In this document: positions 46,083 to 56,100 of the stretch, piece after piece
Layout: each line of letters begins with the position of its first letter
How positions within the stretch are numbered: the first letter of the stretch is position 1
Assembly (NCBI GenBank): GCA_014843695.1
Contig: CM026390.1
Coordinates: 15,194,015 to 15,258,014 of the forward strand
DNA from: Archivesica marissinica
Lineage: Eukaryota; Mollusca; Bivalvia; Venerida; Vesicomyidae
Direction of reading: 5' to 3'
Length of the DNA: 64,000 bases
The notes under the pieces: generated by a model
Databases searched by the model: none
Told to the model about the DNA's origin: nothing
Seen by the model: only the letters and a program-made list of their open reading frames with translations
Translations under genes and position numbers: made by a program

Positions 46083-46325
46083 TACATGTCATTTATGTTT
46101 ACCGGTTGCCCATTTGAGTGACGGGCAGTTTACCTATCAACACTTTTCCTGGGCAGGCTCCAGCGGTTAATCAGTACTTGTGCACCAACCTCCGTAAGAA
46201 ACTGTCAATCTTTTCATATAAATAGACACGGTCTGAACGGGGATCGAACTCGTGACCATCAGTGGTGATATGCTACAGTGGTATACAAGTCAGCGATCTT
46301 AACCACTCGACCACAGAGGCGGACT
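46083..46325 (-). mobile_element. tRNA-derived SINE, family D, copy 3
   Basis: Inverse of TCCGCCTCTGTGGTCGAGTG, TTAAGATCGCTGACTTGTAT, CACGAGTTCGATCCCCG and GTTTCTTACGGAGGTTGG. Confidence 0.8.
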
Positions 46326-46329
46326 TACA

Positions 46330-46870
46330 CAGGACAATGTACATTCCAGTCATGGATTTCTGTCCGTAAACGGGAAGAAGAAGACTTGGGTACAGGTCTG
46401 TCGCAATTTTTAATTTTGTGCAATACCCGGTTACGGCTTTTAACATAATCCACAGTCAACGCTTAATAGGTACACTGCACTGTCACGGTGCACACACGCG
46501 TCAGTATTAGACCCTCGTCCTGTTTTTACTGTATATATAAATCACCTACCTGGCAACGATCCATCCTCTGTACCAGTATTACTTCGTTCTATATAGGACT
46601 ATATACAGCGAAGCAGATTGCATATTAATTCAAAAGTACAATGGCAGACTGGCAAACAGTTATACATTTCTTCTGTAAAATAGTTCCCATGCCTTCAGTG
46701 TTCACACATTAAGAAGAACAAAATACATTAATAATGCATATACTTATAAATATGTTTATTATTTAAAAATGTCCGTTTATGACAACCAATCATATACATG
46801 TATATACACAGGTCAGAGACAATCTCATAAGATACACTAATTAGCCCAAACGGACGCACCAGTGCTTTGG
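46330..46870. other. No recognised feature
   Basis: AT-rich. Nothing supported. Confidence 0.35.
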
Positions 46871-46875
46871 TAGTC

Positions 46876-47115
46876 TTTGTTTGTTTTGTGGGATGAAAGT
46901 TGCACCAACAGATTAGGTCATATGCGACGACTCTCCAGCTAGTATTGGTGGATGAACGGACGGACGGGTACAATGATAGAACCACCACCTTCCACAAGCC
47001 AGCTGTATAACTTCCTCATTTGAAATAATTCGACACCCACTGGGATTCGAACATACAGCCGTGAAAGGCAAGAGATTTGAAGTTAACAATCTAAACCTCT
47101 CGGCCACGGATGCCC
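46876..47115 (-). mobile_element. tRNA-derived SINE, family E, full copy
   Basis: Inverse: GGCATCCGTGGCCGAGAGGT head, B box TGTTCGAATCCCA, GTGTCGAATTATTTCAAATG, GTGGAAGGTGGTGGTTC, GAGAGTCGTCGCATATGACC. Confidence 0.8.
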
Positions 47116-47415
47116 TTTTGATGAGGGTAACTGGGCCCGAGAGAAGAAAACACTTTTATTATACATGTATTATACAAAGAGCAGAGTCTCCGTATGTTCA
47201 GGCCCAAGTAGAACTACCAATGCTCTGTTACGCCTACCTGTGACATCGGATAATAAACCATAGGCGGGGCTGGTTTCACCTTTTCGGGAAATCCCGAGAA
47301 TAGCCCCACACAACATTCAGTACACGGATTCCTACCTGATTGTACTTGCTATGCATCCGGGATATCCCACAAAGCCACCATTGCATTCGGCATTCAACAT
47401 TCCGTGCATTTGTTG

Positions 47416-47657
47416 TTAACCCTTTCAACACCACAGACCTCTAAATAGGCTAACAAAAAGTGTAGATCCAGATGAGCCGGCTCGTGACGAGCCGTCTCAT
47501 CAGGATCTGCACATTTTGCCAGTAAAATTGCTATTTTTAGAGAAAAATTACCCATTTTGATAAATGAACTGTTCCAAATGTAATTTTCTTATTAATTTAT
47601 TGGTCTAAAAATATGATGCACCATTCCATGTCAGTTACTTGGTGTTGAATGGGTTAA
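47416..47657. mobile_element. TTAA-flanked MITE, family X, copy 3
   Basis: TTAACCCTTTCAACACC to GGTGTTGAATGGGTTAA, with the internal GAGCCGGCTCGTGACGAGCC hairpin perfectly kept. Confidence 0.9.
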
Positions 47658-47659
47658 AC

Positions 47660-48130
47660 ATTAAATAGCTTCAGAAAAGAACGTGACGAATTTTGGGTGT
47701 TGGGTAAAATTATTGAACACATTGGTTTAACCGAGAACCGGAAATATAATTAACAACAAATTATTTCAAAAAACAGTACTAGTCATTTGCTTTGCAAACG
47801 GGACAGGCAGAAGGTCTCGCCAGTATGTACATTTGTTTACAACGTCCATTCCGCTGCACATTTGGCTGGGACATGCCGGGAACATTCATTACTTAACGAT
47901 ATTTTCAAACTCGAGTTTCTGTTTGTGAACATCTCTTGGACCAAGGAATGGATTAGCATCAGATTATCTAATTGATCTCGCCATTCCAATATAGTATAAC
48001 ATAGATATAATATAAGTATAAATACATTAAGAAAAAAGGCAATAATAAAAACAATATAATTATTTTGAGAATAAGGTATGACGTAGACAACATGGTAATA
48101 TATTGTATAATAACATGATAGCATACCATA
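47660..48130. other. No recognised feature
   Basis: AT-rich; nothing supported. Confidence 0.35.
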
Positions 48131-48136
48131 TTAAGG

Positions 48137-48290
48137 AATGAATCGCGGGTTAATAGTTTCCACCGGGGTATGAACTATATTGGGCATGGTTAAAGTGTGT
48201 GGAGGCCGAAGGTCGAAGGCATCCACGCTAACTTTAAACACGCCCAATGTAGTTCATACCCCGGTGGAAAATATTAACCAGCGATTCATT
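48137..48290. mobile_element. 154-bp hairpin MITE
   Basis: Left arm AATGAATCGCGGGTTAATAG ... CCGGGGTATGAACTA pairs with the right arm across a short GGAGGCCGAAGGTCGAAGGC loop that itself folds. Arms are about 60 bp and more than 85 percent identical. A target duplication is not clear. Confidence 0.8.
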
Positions 48291-48387
48291 ATTTATATTT
48301 ACATTAATTATTCTTTTCAATTACACCAAAGAAAATATAGCACACTTTTAAATGTTTTTAGTCCAAATTCGCAACTTAACTTATAAA

Positions 48388-48836
48388 GTCAATTATACAA
48401 TTATGCTGATGACAATACTCTTTCCTATGCAAATACTTCCATATATGATCTAGTAAATACTCTTAAACATGACAGCTTAACACTCATGGATTGGTTTGCA
48501 AAAACACATGAAAGCAAATCCCGAGAAATTCCAGGCAATAGCTTAGGCAGAAAAACACATAAATAGAATCTAAAATTTAAATTCCATGATATTGAAATTA
48601 AATGTGACGAAGAGGTTAAACCGCTAGGAGTAAACCTAGACTTCATGCTAAAGTTTAATTCTCATGTGTCAAGTATATGCAAAAAGGCATCTAGGCAATT
48701 AAATGTATTATAGAGGATAGGCAAGCATCTTAACAGACTAGGTAGACTTACTATATACTATTCATTTGTAATGTCAAACTTCAATTACTGTCCATTAACA
48801 TGGCATTTTACTAGCGAAGCAAATACTAAAACAATT

Positions 48837-48880
<44 letters not shown>

Positions 48881-48902
48881 AGAAGAGAGAGAGAGAGAGG
48901 AG

Positions 48903-48943
<41 letters not shown>

Positions 48944-49379
48944 CAGAGACAGAGAGACATACAGACACAGAGAGAGAGAGACAGAGAGAGAGAGAGCACT
49001 CAGGTTCATATATGAAGACTACAGCAGCAGTTATGAATTTTTATTGTAAAAATCTGGTTTAATTACTTTAAATATTAGAATACTGAGATCTATAGCTCTT
49101 GAGACATTTAGAATATTACACAAGCAAACCCCAGAGTACCTTCATGAAGTTGTTAATGTTAGAAACTCTGCCTATAACTTTAGATACACACACTTTGTTG
49201 AAATTCCTAGACCCAACACAGAAATATATGGTAAGAAATCTTTTAGGTATGCTGCTGCCAAATTATGGAACTCATTACCAGATGATTTTAGAAAATCCTC
49301 CTCTTTTGGACAATTCCGATCACAGATCGATACTTGGCATGGAGAAAAATGCTCCTGCTCATCTTGTAATATTACATAG
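48388..49379 (+). pseudogene. LINE reverse transcriptase remnant split by a GA microsatellite
   Basis: YNYADDNTLSYANT carries a YADD catalytic motif. After stops and frame changes, HDIEIKCDEEVKPLGVNLDF, HVSSICKKASRQLNVL, SFVMSNFNYCPLTWHFTS and NTKTIQ follow. Then the GA tract (48839-48998) intervenes before ALRFIYEDYSSSYEFLL, TPEYLHEVVNVRNSAYNFR and AAAKLWNSLPDD. The end is a Cys-rich EKCSCSSCNIT. Typical of a decayed non-LTR element, and a different lineage from the 40790 copy. Confidence 0.85.
48839..48998 (+). repeat. GA microsatellite
   Basis: (GA)n with minor GAAA, GATA and GACA interruptions, about 160 bp. It lies between the codons for TIQ(ER) and ALRFIYED of the LINE, where the ancestral codons probably read CAAGAGAGAGCA. 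Confidence 0.95.
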
Positions 49380-49613
49380 GTTAAATATTTTCTTCTTTTT
49401 CTCAGACCATTAATTAACCCCGTGAGGAAGTTGCTGATCAATTCCTCCCATATTGGCATTTGGGGAGATATTCTCATTAAACCATGTTTTACTTGTCACA
49501 CTTTTGTGTTCCTTTTCATTCTCAGTATTGTATCCTTTTTTCTTTTAGGGCAGTTCTTAGACTCTATATGGGTCCAAATCAGCAGCTTCCACACAGCTTA
49601 ATATGTATGTTAC

Positions 49614-49828
49614 ATAATAAAATTAACAGTTTTTCAGATGGGACGTTAAACCGAGTTCTCGTGTCGGTGCTTTACACCGTGCACGTAAAAGAACCAGAGG
49701 AGACCCTGGAATGGGTCTGTCTGTATCATTGCAATATCCTCCAAAAATCTAAAATGACTAATCTCTTCAGGAGGCGTCGCTCATATGGACAACCGGTAGC
49801 GACGATAAATAAACGTAAAACACACAGA
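49614..49828 (+). mobile_element. SINE family C, headless copy
   Basis: From AATAAAATTAACAG and GATGGGACGTTAAACCGAGT to GATAAATAAACGTAAAAC. The tRNA-like head is missing; it follows the LINE 3' region. Confidence 0.8.
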
Positions 49829-49829
49829 G

Positions 49830-50945
49830 CAAACACTACTAAATGATGACACTCCCGCATGTTAATAATCGATACAGTTATCTGCTGACCTGGCTCTGTC
49901 GCAGTAAGGATATAATAATAACATGTCCATTAATGATATATATATACTGTGTAACGCTGCTATTGGACATTTCATAGCATATGCTCAGACACTGCTACTG
50001 AATTCTCAGTACGCCTCCATTATAACATAGATTTACAGTATATGTTACCTCAAAAAAGTTTGCCGCAAAAAAAGAAGACGAATATCATTTTATACTTGTT
50101 TGCCCGTGCTATTCAAATTTGAGAAAACTTTACATAAAGAAATATTATTTTGTTAGACCAAATATGCTTGTTGCAATCTAATAAAAGAAATATCCTATAT
50201 AATTTAGCTTTATTCTATAATAAAGCAGTTGACATTAAAATAACACTTTTAAATAATATGACATAAATCCAATATCAGCACTAATTATTGTTCATCCTCA
50301 TAATTAGATGCATTTTCTTATTATTATCAGATTCTATATGCCACATGACCACGATCAAATTGTTGTATATATTTACATCATATATATTTGTATATATGTA
50401 TTTGACGATGTACCATGTACAAGTCTTAATACAATTTTCTGTTCTGTTCTGTTCTGTTCTGTTTAACAGACCACTTGAAAAACACCAGAAAATGCAACTT
50501 TTTCATACAGTTGACAAACCTATTGCTTATTCTTACTAAATATACCCAACCCCTACTCTGTAGGTAATTTGGTAGCGAATGCTCCATTGTACTCCCCTAC
50601 TCTGTAGGTAATTTGGTAGCGAATGCTCCACTGTACTGTCACATACAATTATAATACGCTGTTTAGTTTATTTTACGAAATATTTTACCCACATTCTAAA
50701 ATAGTCCAAAATGTAGCGGATGTCTGTGTGTCTTTATGTTTATTTATCGTCGCTACCGGTTGTCCATGCAGCTGATATATCGTATTTTAATTTTTTGAAT
50801 TCACTTTTACTATTGTGGACCTCATCAGCTAATCAGCGGCCGTCGCATTCACCTGTACGGACTTCCCGACACCTTTTAACCAATCCCGAAGGCCATTATT
50901 TCAATAACATAATCTGAGTATAATTGTATACAATACGCCATGTCA
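49830..50945. other. Mostly unrecognised; small tracts
   Basis: Holds a (TTCTG)n run at 50434-50463, a 47-bp duplication (CCCTACTCTGTAGGTAATTT at 50550 and 50597) and a family C tail fragment (minus, 50729-50771). No gene is seen. Confidence 0.5.
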
Positions 50946-51184
50946 CGCTCACGATCCCCCGTCTGACCCTAATAAAATTAACAGTCTTTCAGATGGGACG
51001 TTAAACCGAGGTCTCGTGTCGGTGCTTTACACCGTGCACGTAAAAGAACCAGAGGAGACTCTGGAATGGGTCTCTGTCTGTCTCACTGCACTAACCTCCA
51101 CAATCTAAAATGACTAATATCTTCAGGAGGCGTCGCTCATATGGGCAACCGGTAGCGACGATAAATAAACGTTAAACACACACA
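50946..51184 (+). mobile_element. SINE family C, partial head
   Basis: Begins at the B box GATCCCCCGTCTGACC and is complete to GATAAATAAACGTTAAACAC. Confidence 0.85.
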
Positions 51185-51189
51185 CCGAC

Positions 51190-51677
51190 ATGTCACGCTC
51201 AGTTGAAGTGCAACTGTTCTGGAGTTCACGCCTGAAGAACGATTTTCACGATGAACGTTTTATAATGCGACAGATATATCTAAACATCTAAACATTCTCT
51301 AACTTATGGCTAATGGTAACCACAAGCTGTATTTGAGTAGCGTTCCAAATCGTTCAAATCACTCTTTCTGGACCGACATTAGAACAATCTGTAAAAACAC
51401 TACAATACACTATGAAAAAACACCGTGAAAACACTATATACATATCATGTAAATGTGCATGTTTTGTGTTTTGATACAAGTATGAGTCAGGAATATGACC
51501 ATTTATGTCAACTACTGACATAGGTTGATACCGTAATTCTGCGCTAGAGTGAACAGTTTATTTAGTCACTTGTAGCACATATCGTTGTCGTCGCTACCAT
51601 CGGTCCTCCAGATATTACAATGTAACGGTCCCATCGTAGATGAAACCAAATTACAGACCAAGACCTACTATACTATT
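51190..51677. other. Downstream region of the CACNG-like gene
   Basis: On the minus strand this is the probable 3' UTR and termination region. I did not identify a decisive polyadenylation signal. Confidence 0.35.
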
Positions 51678-51979
51678 CTACAGAACAATGGTAGGGTTAG
51701 TAGCACCGACAACGTGGTCTTCCGTGTCTCCAATTTCTAGTTTGTCTTCTAGTCCAGGAATAATGCGCACCATATCGTCAGTTGTAGCGTTCCTTTGCAT
51801 AAATTGGGTCACAAACACGACGGCGGTGCCCTCGGCTATCATAAAGGCCATGCCGGCAAAGAAGAACGACCATCCATACTGGTAAACAAATTGTTTGCCC
51901 TCTTTTCCCTTGGTTCTATGACCAACTTCATCGTTGATTGCAGAAATATAAAATATAATACCTACGGCTAAGGTTAATC
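51678..51979 (-). CDS. CACNG/TARP-like protein, last exon (TM3 end, TM4, C-tail)
   Basis: The exon starts after the acceptor ATATATTTCAG and ends at TAG (51680-51678). It encodes 99 residues plus the split Gly. The sequence continues TM3 (LTLAVGIIFYISA), then a short loop, then YQYGWSFFFAGMAFMIAEGT...VVFVTQ as TM4. The YGWSF motif before TM4 and the IIFYISA end of TM3 are characteristic of calcium-channel gamma subunits and TARPs (claudin/PMP22 superfamily), which modulate Ca channels or AMPA-type receptors at the plasma membrane. The tail is only about 40 residues and ends PTIVL, a possible class II PDZ-binding end; stargazin-type tails are much longer. It joins in phase with the exon at 52791-52925. 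The N-terminal half is not in view. Confidence 0.85.
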
Positions 51980-52059
51980 CTGAAATATATCAAGAATCAA
52001 TCAATTGATGATTAGCAACCTATGTCATACAACTGTTTGTTCCTAGTATTATGACAATA

Positions 52060-52490
52060 GTTTATACAAAACAACATTTGATTAATCGCTCTCGAGACCT
52101 CACTAACGATGTCATTCATCGCCATGAGGGAGATAGGGGAGAGAGGGGAGTGGAGAGAGAGGGATATAGAGGAAGTGGGAAGGGGAGAGAGGGAGAGGGG
52201 AGAGAGGGAGAGGTGGGGAGAGAGAGGGATGGGGAGGGGGAGAGAGATATGATGAGAGGGGGATGGAAGAGAGGGAGAGAGGGAGGGGAGAGATGGGGAG
52301 AGGGGAGAGTGGAGATAGGGAGAGGGGAGAGAGGGAGGGGTGAGAGGAGAGAGGTAGGGAGAGGGGAGATAGAGAGAGAGGCGAGAAAAAGGGGAGGGGG
52401 GATAGAGGTAATGTGAATTTAAGTGTATTGTCAAGTACACCATCAACGTGGTTCAGACAGGGCTTGAACTCACAACCTCCCGGGTTTAAG
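52060..52490 (-). mobile_element. SINE family B copy with expanded purine tract, intronic
   Basis: The left side, TTTGATTAATCGCTCTCGAG then ACCTCACTAACGATG, is the inverse 3' body of family B. The right side, AATGTGAATTTAAGTG...GGGCTTGAACTCACAAC, is its head half. Between them (52125-52410) the normally short GAGGGAGAGAG run is expanded to about 285 bp of (GA/GGA)n. It lies in the last intron of the CACNG-like gene. Confidence 0.75.
52125..52410 (+). repeat. Purine-rich (GGGAGA)n tract
   Basis: Almost pure G/A on the plus strand with GGGGAGAGAGG-type units. Capable of triplex or quadruplex structure. The 121- and 144-codon frames here are repeat artefacts. Confidence 0.9.
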
Positions 52491-52544
52491 CCCGATAACG
52501 TAGGCCTATCAATTTCAACGGGGAAGCTCTACATGCGACAAATA

Positions 52545-52728
52545 TGACAATGTAATCACCCGGATCATATTGTTCTGGTCGCGGACTTTGCCACACGGAC
52601 ATAACCACCGACCTACCACAAGCCAGGTGGATAGCTTCCTCACTTGAAATAAGTCGACACCCCCTGTGGGATTCGAACCACAGCGGTGAGGGGCAAATTA
52701 TTTGAACAACTCGGCCATGGTGGCACCC
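52545..52728 (-). mobile_element. tRNA-derived SINE, family E, partial, intronic
   Basis: Inverse head GCCACCATGGCCGAGTTG, B box GGTTCGAATCCCACAGG, GTGTCGACTTATTTCAAGTG and GGCTTGTGGTAGGTCGGTGG. Lies in the last intron of the CACNG-like gene. Confidence 0.8.
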
Positions 52729-52790
52729 AAACACAGACTTTCGGGGCGTTTTTGTGGTCTATTTTGCATGTAGGTAGGATGAACACATAC

Positions 52791-52925
52791 CTCCTAGAAT
52801 AGAAACCACAGCAGCTAACAGCGTCTTGATGTCCCGTTTAATATTCCCTATGATGCCTAAAATCACAGCAATCGTAATCATTACCAAGGACACTACTGGA
52901 AACATGGCTGCAACACGAGTCGCTC
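52791..52925 (-). CDS. CACNG/TARP-like protein, penultimate exon (TM2-TM3)
   Basis: 135 nt bounded by the acceptor AATATATTTCAG|GAGCG and donor CTAGGAG|GTATGT. Reading with two leading bases gives ATRVAAMFPVVSLVMITIAV... (TM2, residues about 7-27), NIKRDIK, then TLLAAVVSILGG (start of TM3). The MFPV.S start of TM2 and the short basic TM2-TM3 loop fit the CACNG family, whose third exon covers the same segment as far as I recall. It joins the last exon as SILG|G|LTLAVG with the phase kept. The acceptor edge of this exon is the source-like sequence of the adjacent 52-bp satellite. The upstream exons (TM1 and the extracellular GLW..C loop) were not found and could lie in the gap. Confidence 0.85.
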
Positions 52926-52946
52926 CTGAAATATATTAAAGATCTT

Positions 52947-53162
52947 AGTTTATACACATTTATATTAGCTCGATTGTAAAGCAAGTGTTTACAACATTAT
53001 ATAAACCCCTCTCGAGACCCCATTCCGGAGAGACAAAAGGCAATGTGGAATTTAAGTTTCTTGCCAAAGGGCACAATCGTAACAGCTACAGCTGGGCGCG
53101 AACTCAGGGCCTCTCCTCTCATACATGAAGCGACCACGCGAGCACTGCGCTATCACGACTTT
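52947..53162 (-). mobile_element. tRNA-derived SINE, family B, copy 5, intronic
   Basis: Inverse of AAAGTCGTGATAGCGCAGTG, with an insert CGTGGTCGCTTCATGTATGA, ACGATTGTGCCCTTTGGCAA and AATATAAATGTGTATAAAC. It separates the CACNG-like exon from its satellite. Confidence 0.8.
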
Positions 53163-53164
53163 CT

Positions 53165-56100
53165 ATAAAATATTATACTGGAAACATGTCAAAATATCTA
53201 GACGTACATGGAAAATATAAACTATGCTACTGGAAACATGTCCAAAATACTAGCCTGAAATATATAAACTATGCTACTGGAAACATGTCCAAAACTCAAA
53301 TGTCGCCTGAAATATATAAACTACTCTACTGGAAACATGTCCAAAACTCTAGTGTCGCCTGAAATATATAAACTACTCTACTGGAAACATGTCCAAAACT
53401 CTAGTGTCGCTTGAAATATATAAACTACTCTACTGGAAACATGTCCAAAACTCTAGTGTCGCTTGAAATATATATACTACTCTACTGGAAACATGTCCAA
53501 AACTCTAGTGTCGCCTGAAATATATAAACTATGCTACTGGAAACATGTCCAAAACTCTAGAGTCGCTTGAAATATATAAACTACTCTACTGGAAACATGT
53601 CCAAAACTCTAGTGTCACCTGCAATATAAACTATGCTACTGGAAACATGTCCAAAACTCTAGTGTCGCCTGAAATATATAAACTACTCTACTGGAAACAT
53701 GTCCAAAACTCTAGTGTCGCCTGCAATATATAAACTATGCTACTGGAAACATGTCCAAAACTCTAGTGTCGCCTGAAATATATAAACTATGCTACTGGAA
53801 ACATGTCCAAAACTCTAGTGTCGCCTGAAATATATAAACTATGCTACTGGAAACATGTCCAAAACTCTAGTGTCGCCTGAAATATATAAACTACTCTACT
53901 GGAAACATGTCCAAAACTCTAGTGTCGCCTGAAATATATAAACTATGCTACTGGAAACATGTCCAAAAACTCTAGTGTCGCCTGAAATATATAAACTATG
54001 CTACTGGAAACATGTCCAAAACTCTAGTGTCGCCTGAAATATATAAACTATGCTACTGGATACATGTCCAAAACTCTAGTGTCGCCTGAAATATAAACTA
54101 TGCTACTGGAAACATGTCCAAAACTCTAGTGTCGCCTGAAATATATAAACTATGCTACTGGAAACATATCCAACTCTCTAGTGTCGCCTGAAATATATAA
54201 ACTACTCTACTGGAAACATGTCCAAAAACTCTAGTGTCGCCTGAAATATATAAACTATGCTACTGGAAACATGTCCGAAACTCTAGAGTCGCTTGAAATA
54301 TATCAACTACTCTACTGGAAACATGTCCAAAACCTTAGTGTCACCTGCAATATATAAACTATGCTACTGGAAACATGTCCAAAACTCTAGTGTCGCCTGA
54401 AATATATAAACTATGCTACTGGAAACATGTCCAAAACTCTAGTGTCGCCTGAAATATATAAACTATGCTACTGGAAACATGTCCAAACCTCTAGTGTCGC
54501 CTGAAATATATAAACTACTCTACTGGAAACATGTCCAAAAACTCTAGTGTCGCCTGAAATATATAAACTACTCTACTGGAAACATGTCCAAAAACTCTAG
54601 TGTCGCCTGAAATATATAAACTACTCTACTGGAAACATGTCCAAAACTCTAGTGTCGCCTGAAATATATAAACTATGCTACTGGAAACATGTCCAAAACT
54701 CTAGTGTCGCTTGAAATATATAAACTACTCTACTGGAAACATGTCCAAAACTCTAGTGTCGCCTGAAATATATAAACTATGCTACTGGAAACATGTCCAA
54801 AACTCTAGTGTCGCCTGAAATATATAAACTATGCTACTGGAAACATGTCCAAAACTCTAGTGTCGCCTGAAATATATAAACTATGCTACTGGAAACATGT
54901 CCAAAACTCTAGTGTCGCCTGAAATATATAAACTACTCTACTGGAAACATGTCCAAAACTCTAGTGTCGCCTGAAATATATAAACTACTCTACTGGAAAC
55001 ATGTCCAAAAACTCTAGTGTCGCCTGAAATATATAAACTACTCTACTGGAAACATGTCCAAAAACTCTAGTGTCGCCTGAAATATATAAACTACTCTACT
55101 GGAAACATGTCCAAAACTCTAGTGTCGCCTGAAATATATAAACTATGCTACTGGAAACATGTCCAAAACTCTAGGCTGAAATATATAAACTACGCTACTG
55201 GAAACATGTCCAAAACTCTAGTGTCGCCTGAAATATATAAACTATGCTACTGGAAACATGTCCAAAACTCTAGTGTCGCCTGAAATATATAAACTACTCT
55301 ACTGGAAACATGTCCAAAACTCTAGTGTCGCCTGAAATATATAAACTACTCTACTGGAAACATGTCCAAAACTCTAGTGTCGCCTGAAATATATAAACTA
55401 CTCTACTGGAAACATGTCCAAAACTCTAGTGTCGCCTGAAATATATAACTATGCTACTGGAAACATGTCCAAACTCTAGTGTCGCCTGAAATATATAAAC
55501 TACGCTACTGGAAACATGTCCAAAACTCTAGTGTCGCCTGAAATATATAAACTATGCTACTGGAAACATGTCCAAAACTCTAGTGTCGCCTGAAATATAT
55601 AAACTACTCTACTGGAAACATGTCCAAAACTCTAGTGTCGCCTGCAATATATAAACTATGCTACTGGAAACATGTCCAAAACTCTAGTGTCGCCTGAAAT
55701 ATATAAACTATGCTACTGGAAACATGTCCAAAACTCTAGTGTCGCCTGAAATATATAAACTATGCTACTGGAAACATGTCCAAAACTCTAGTGTCGCATG
55801 AAATATATAAACTATGCTACTGGAAACATGTCCAAAACTCTAGTGTCGCCTGAAATATATAAACTATGCTACTGGAAACATGTCAAAACTCTAGTGTCGC
55901 CTGAAATATATAAACTACGCTACTGGAAACATGTCCAAAACTCTAGTGTCGCCTGAAATATATAAACTATGCTACTGGAAACATGTCCAAAAACTCTAGT
56001 GTCGCCTGAAATATATAAACTACTCTACTGGAAACATGTCCAAAACTCTAGTGTCGCCTGCAATATATAAACTATGCTACTGGAAACATGTCCAAAACTC

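Noticed and set aside
52012..52446. Ser/Pro-Leu and Arg-Glu-Gly-rich frames of 121 and 144 codons
   Set aside because: Both are translations of the purine tract inside a SINE.
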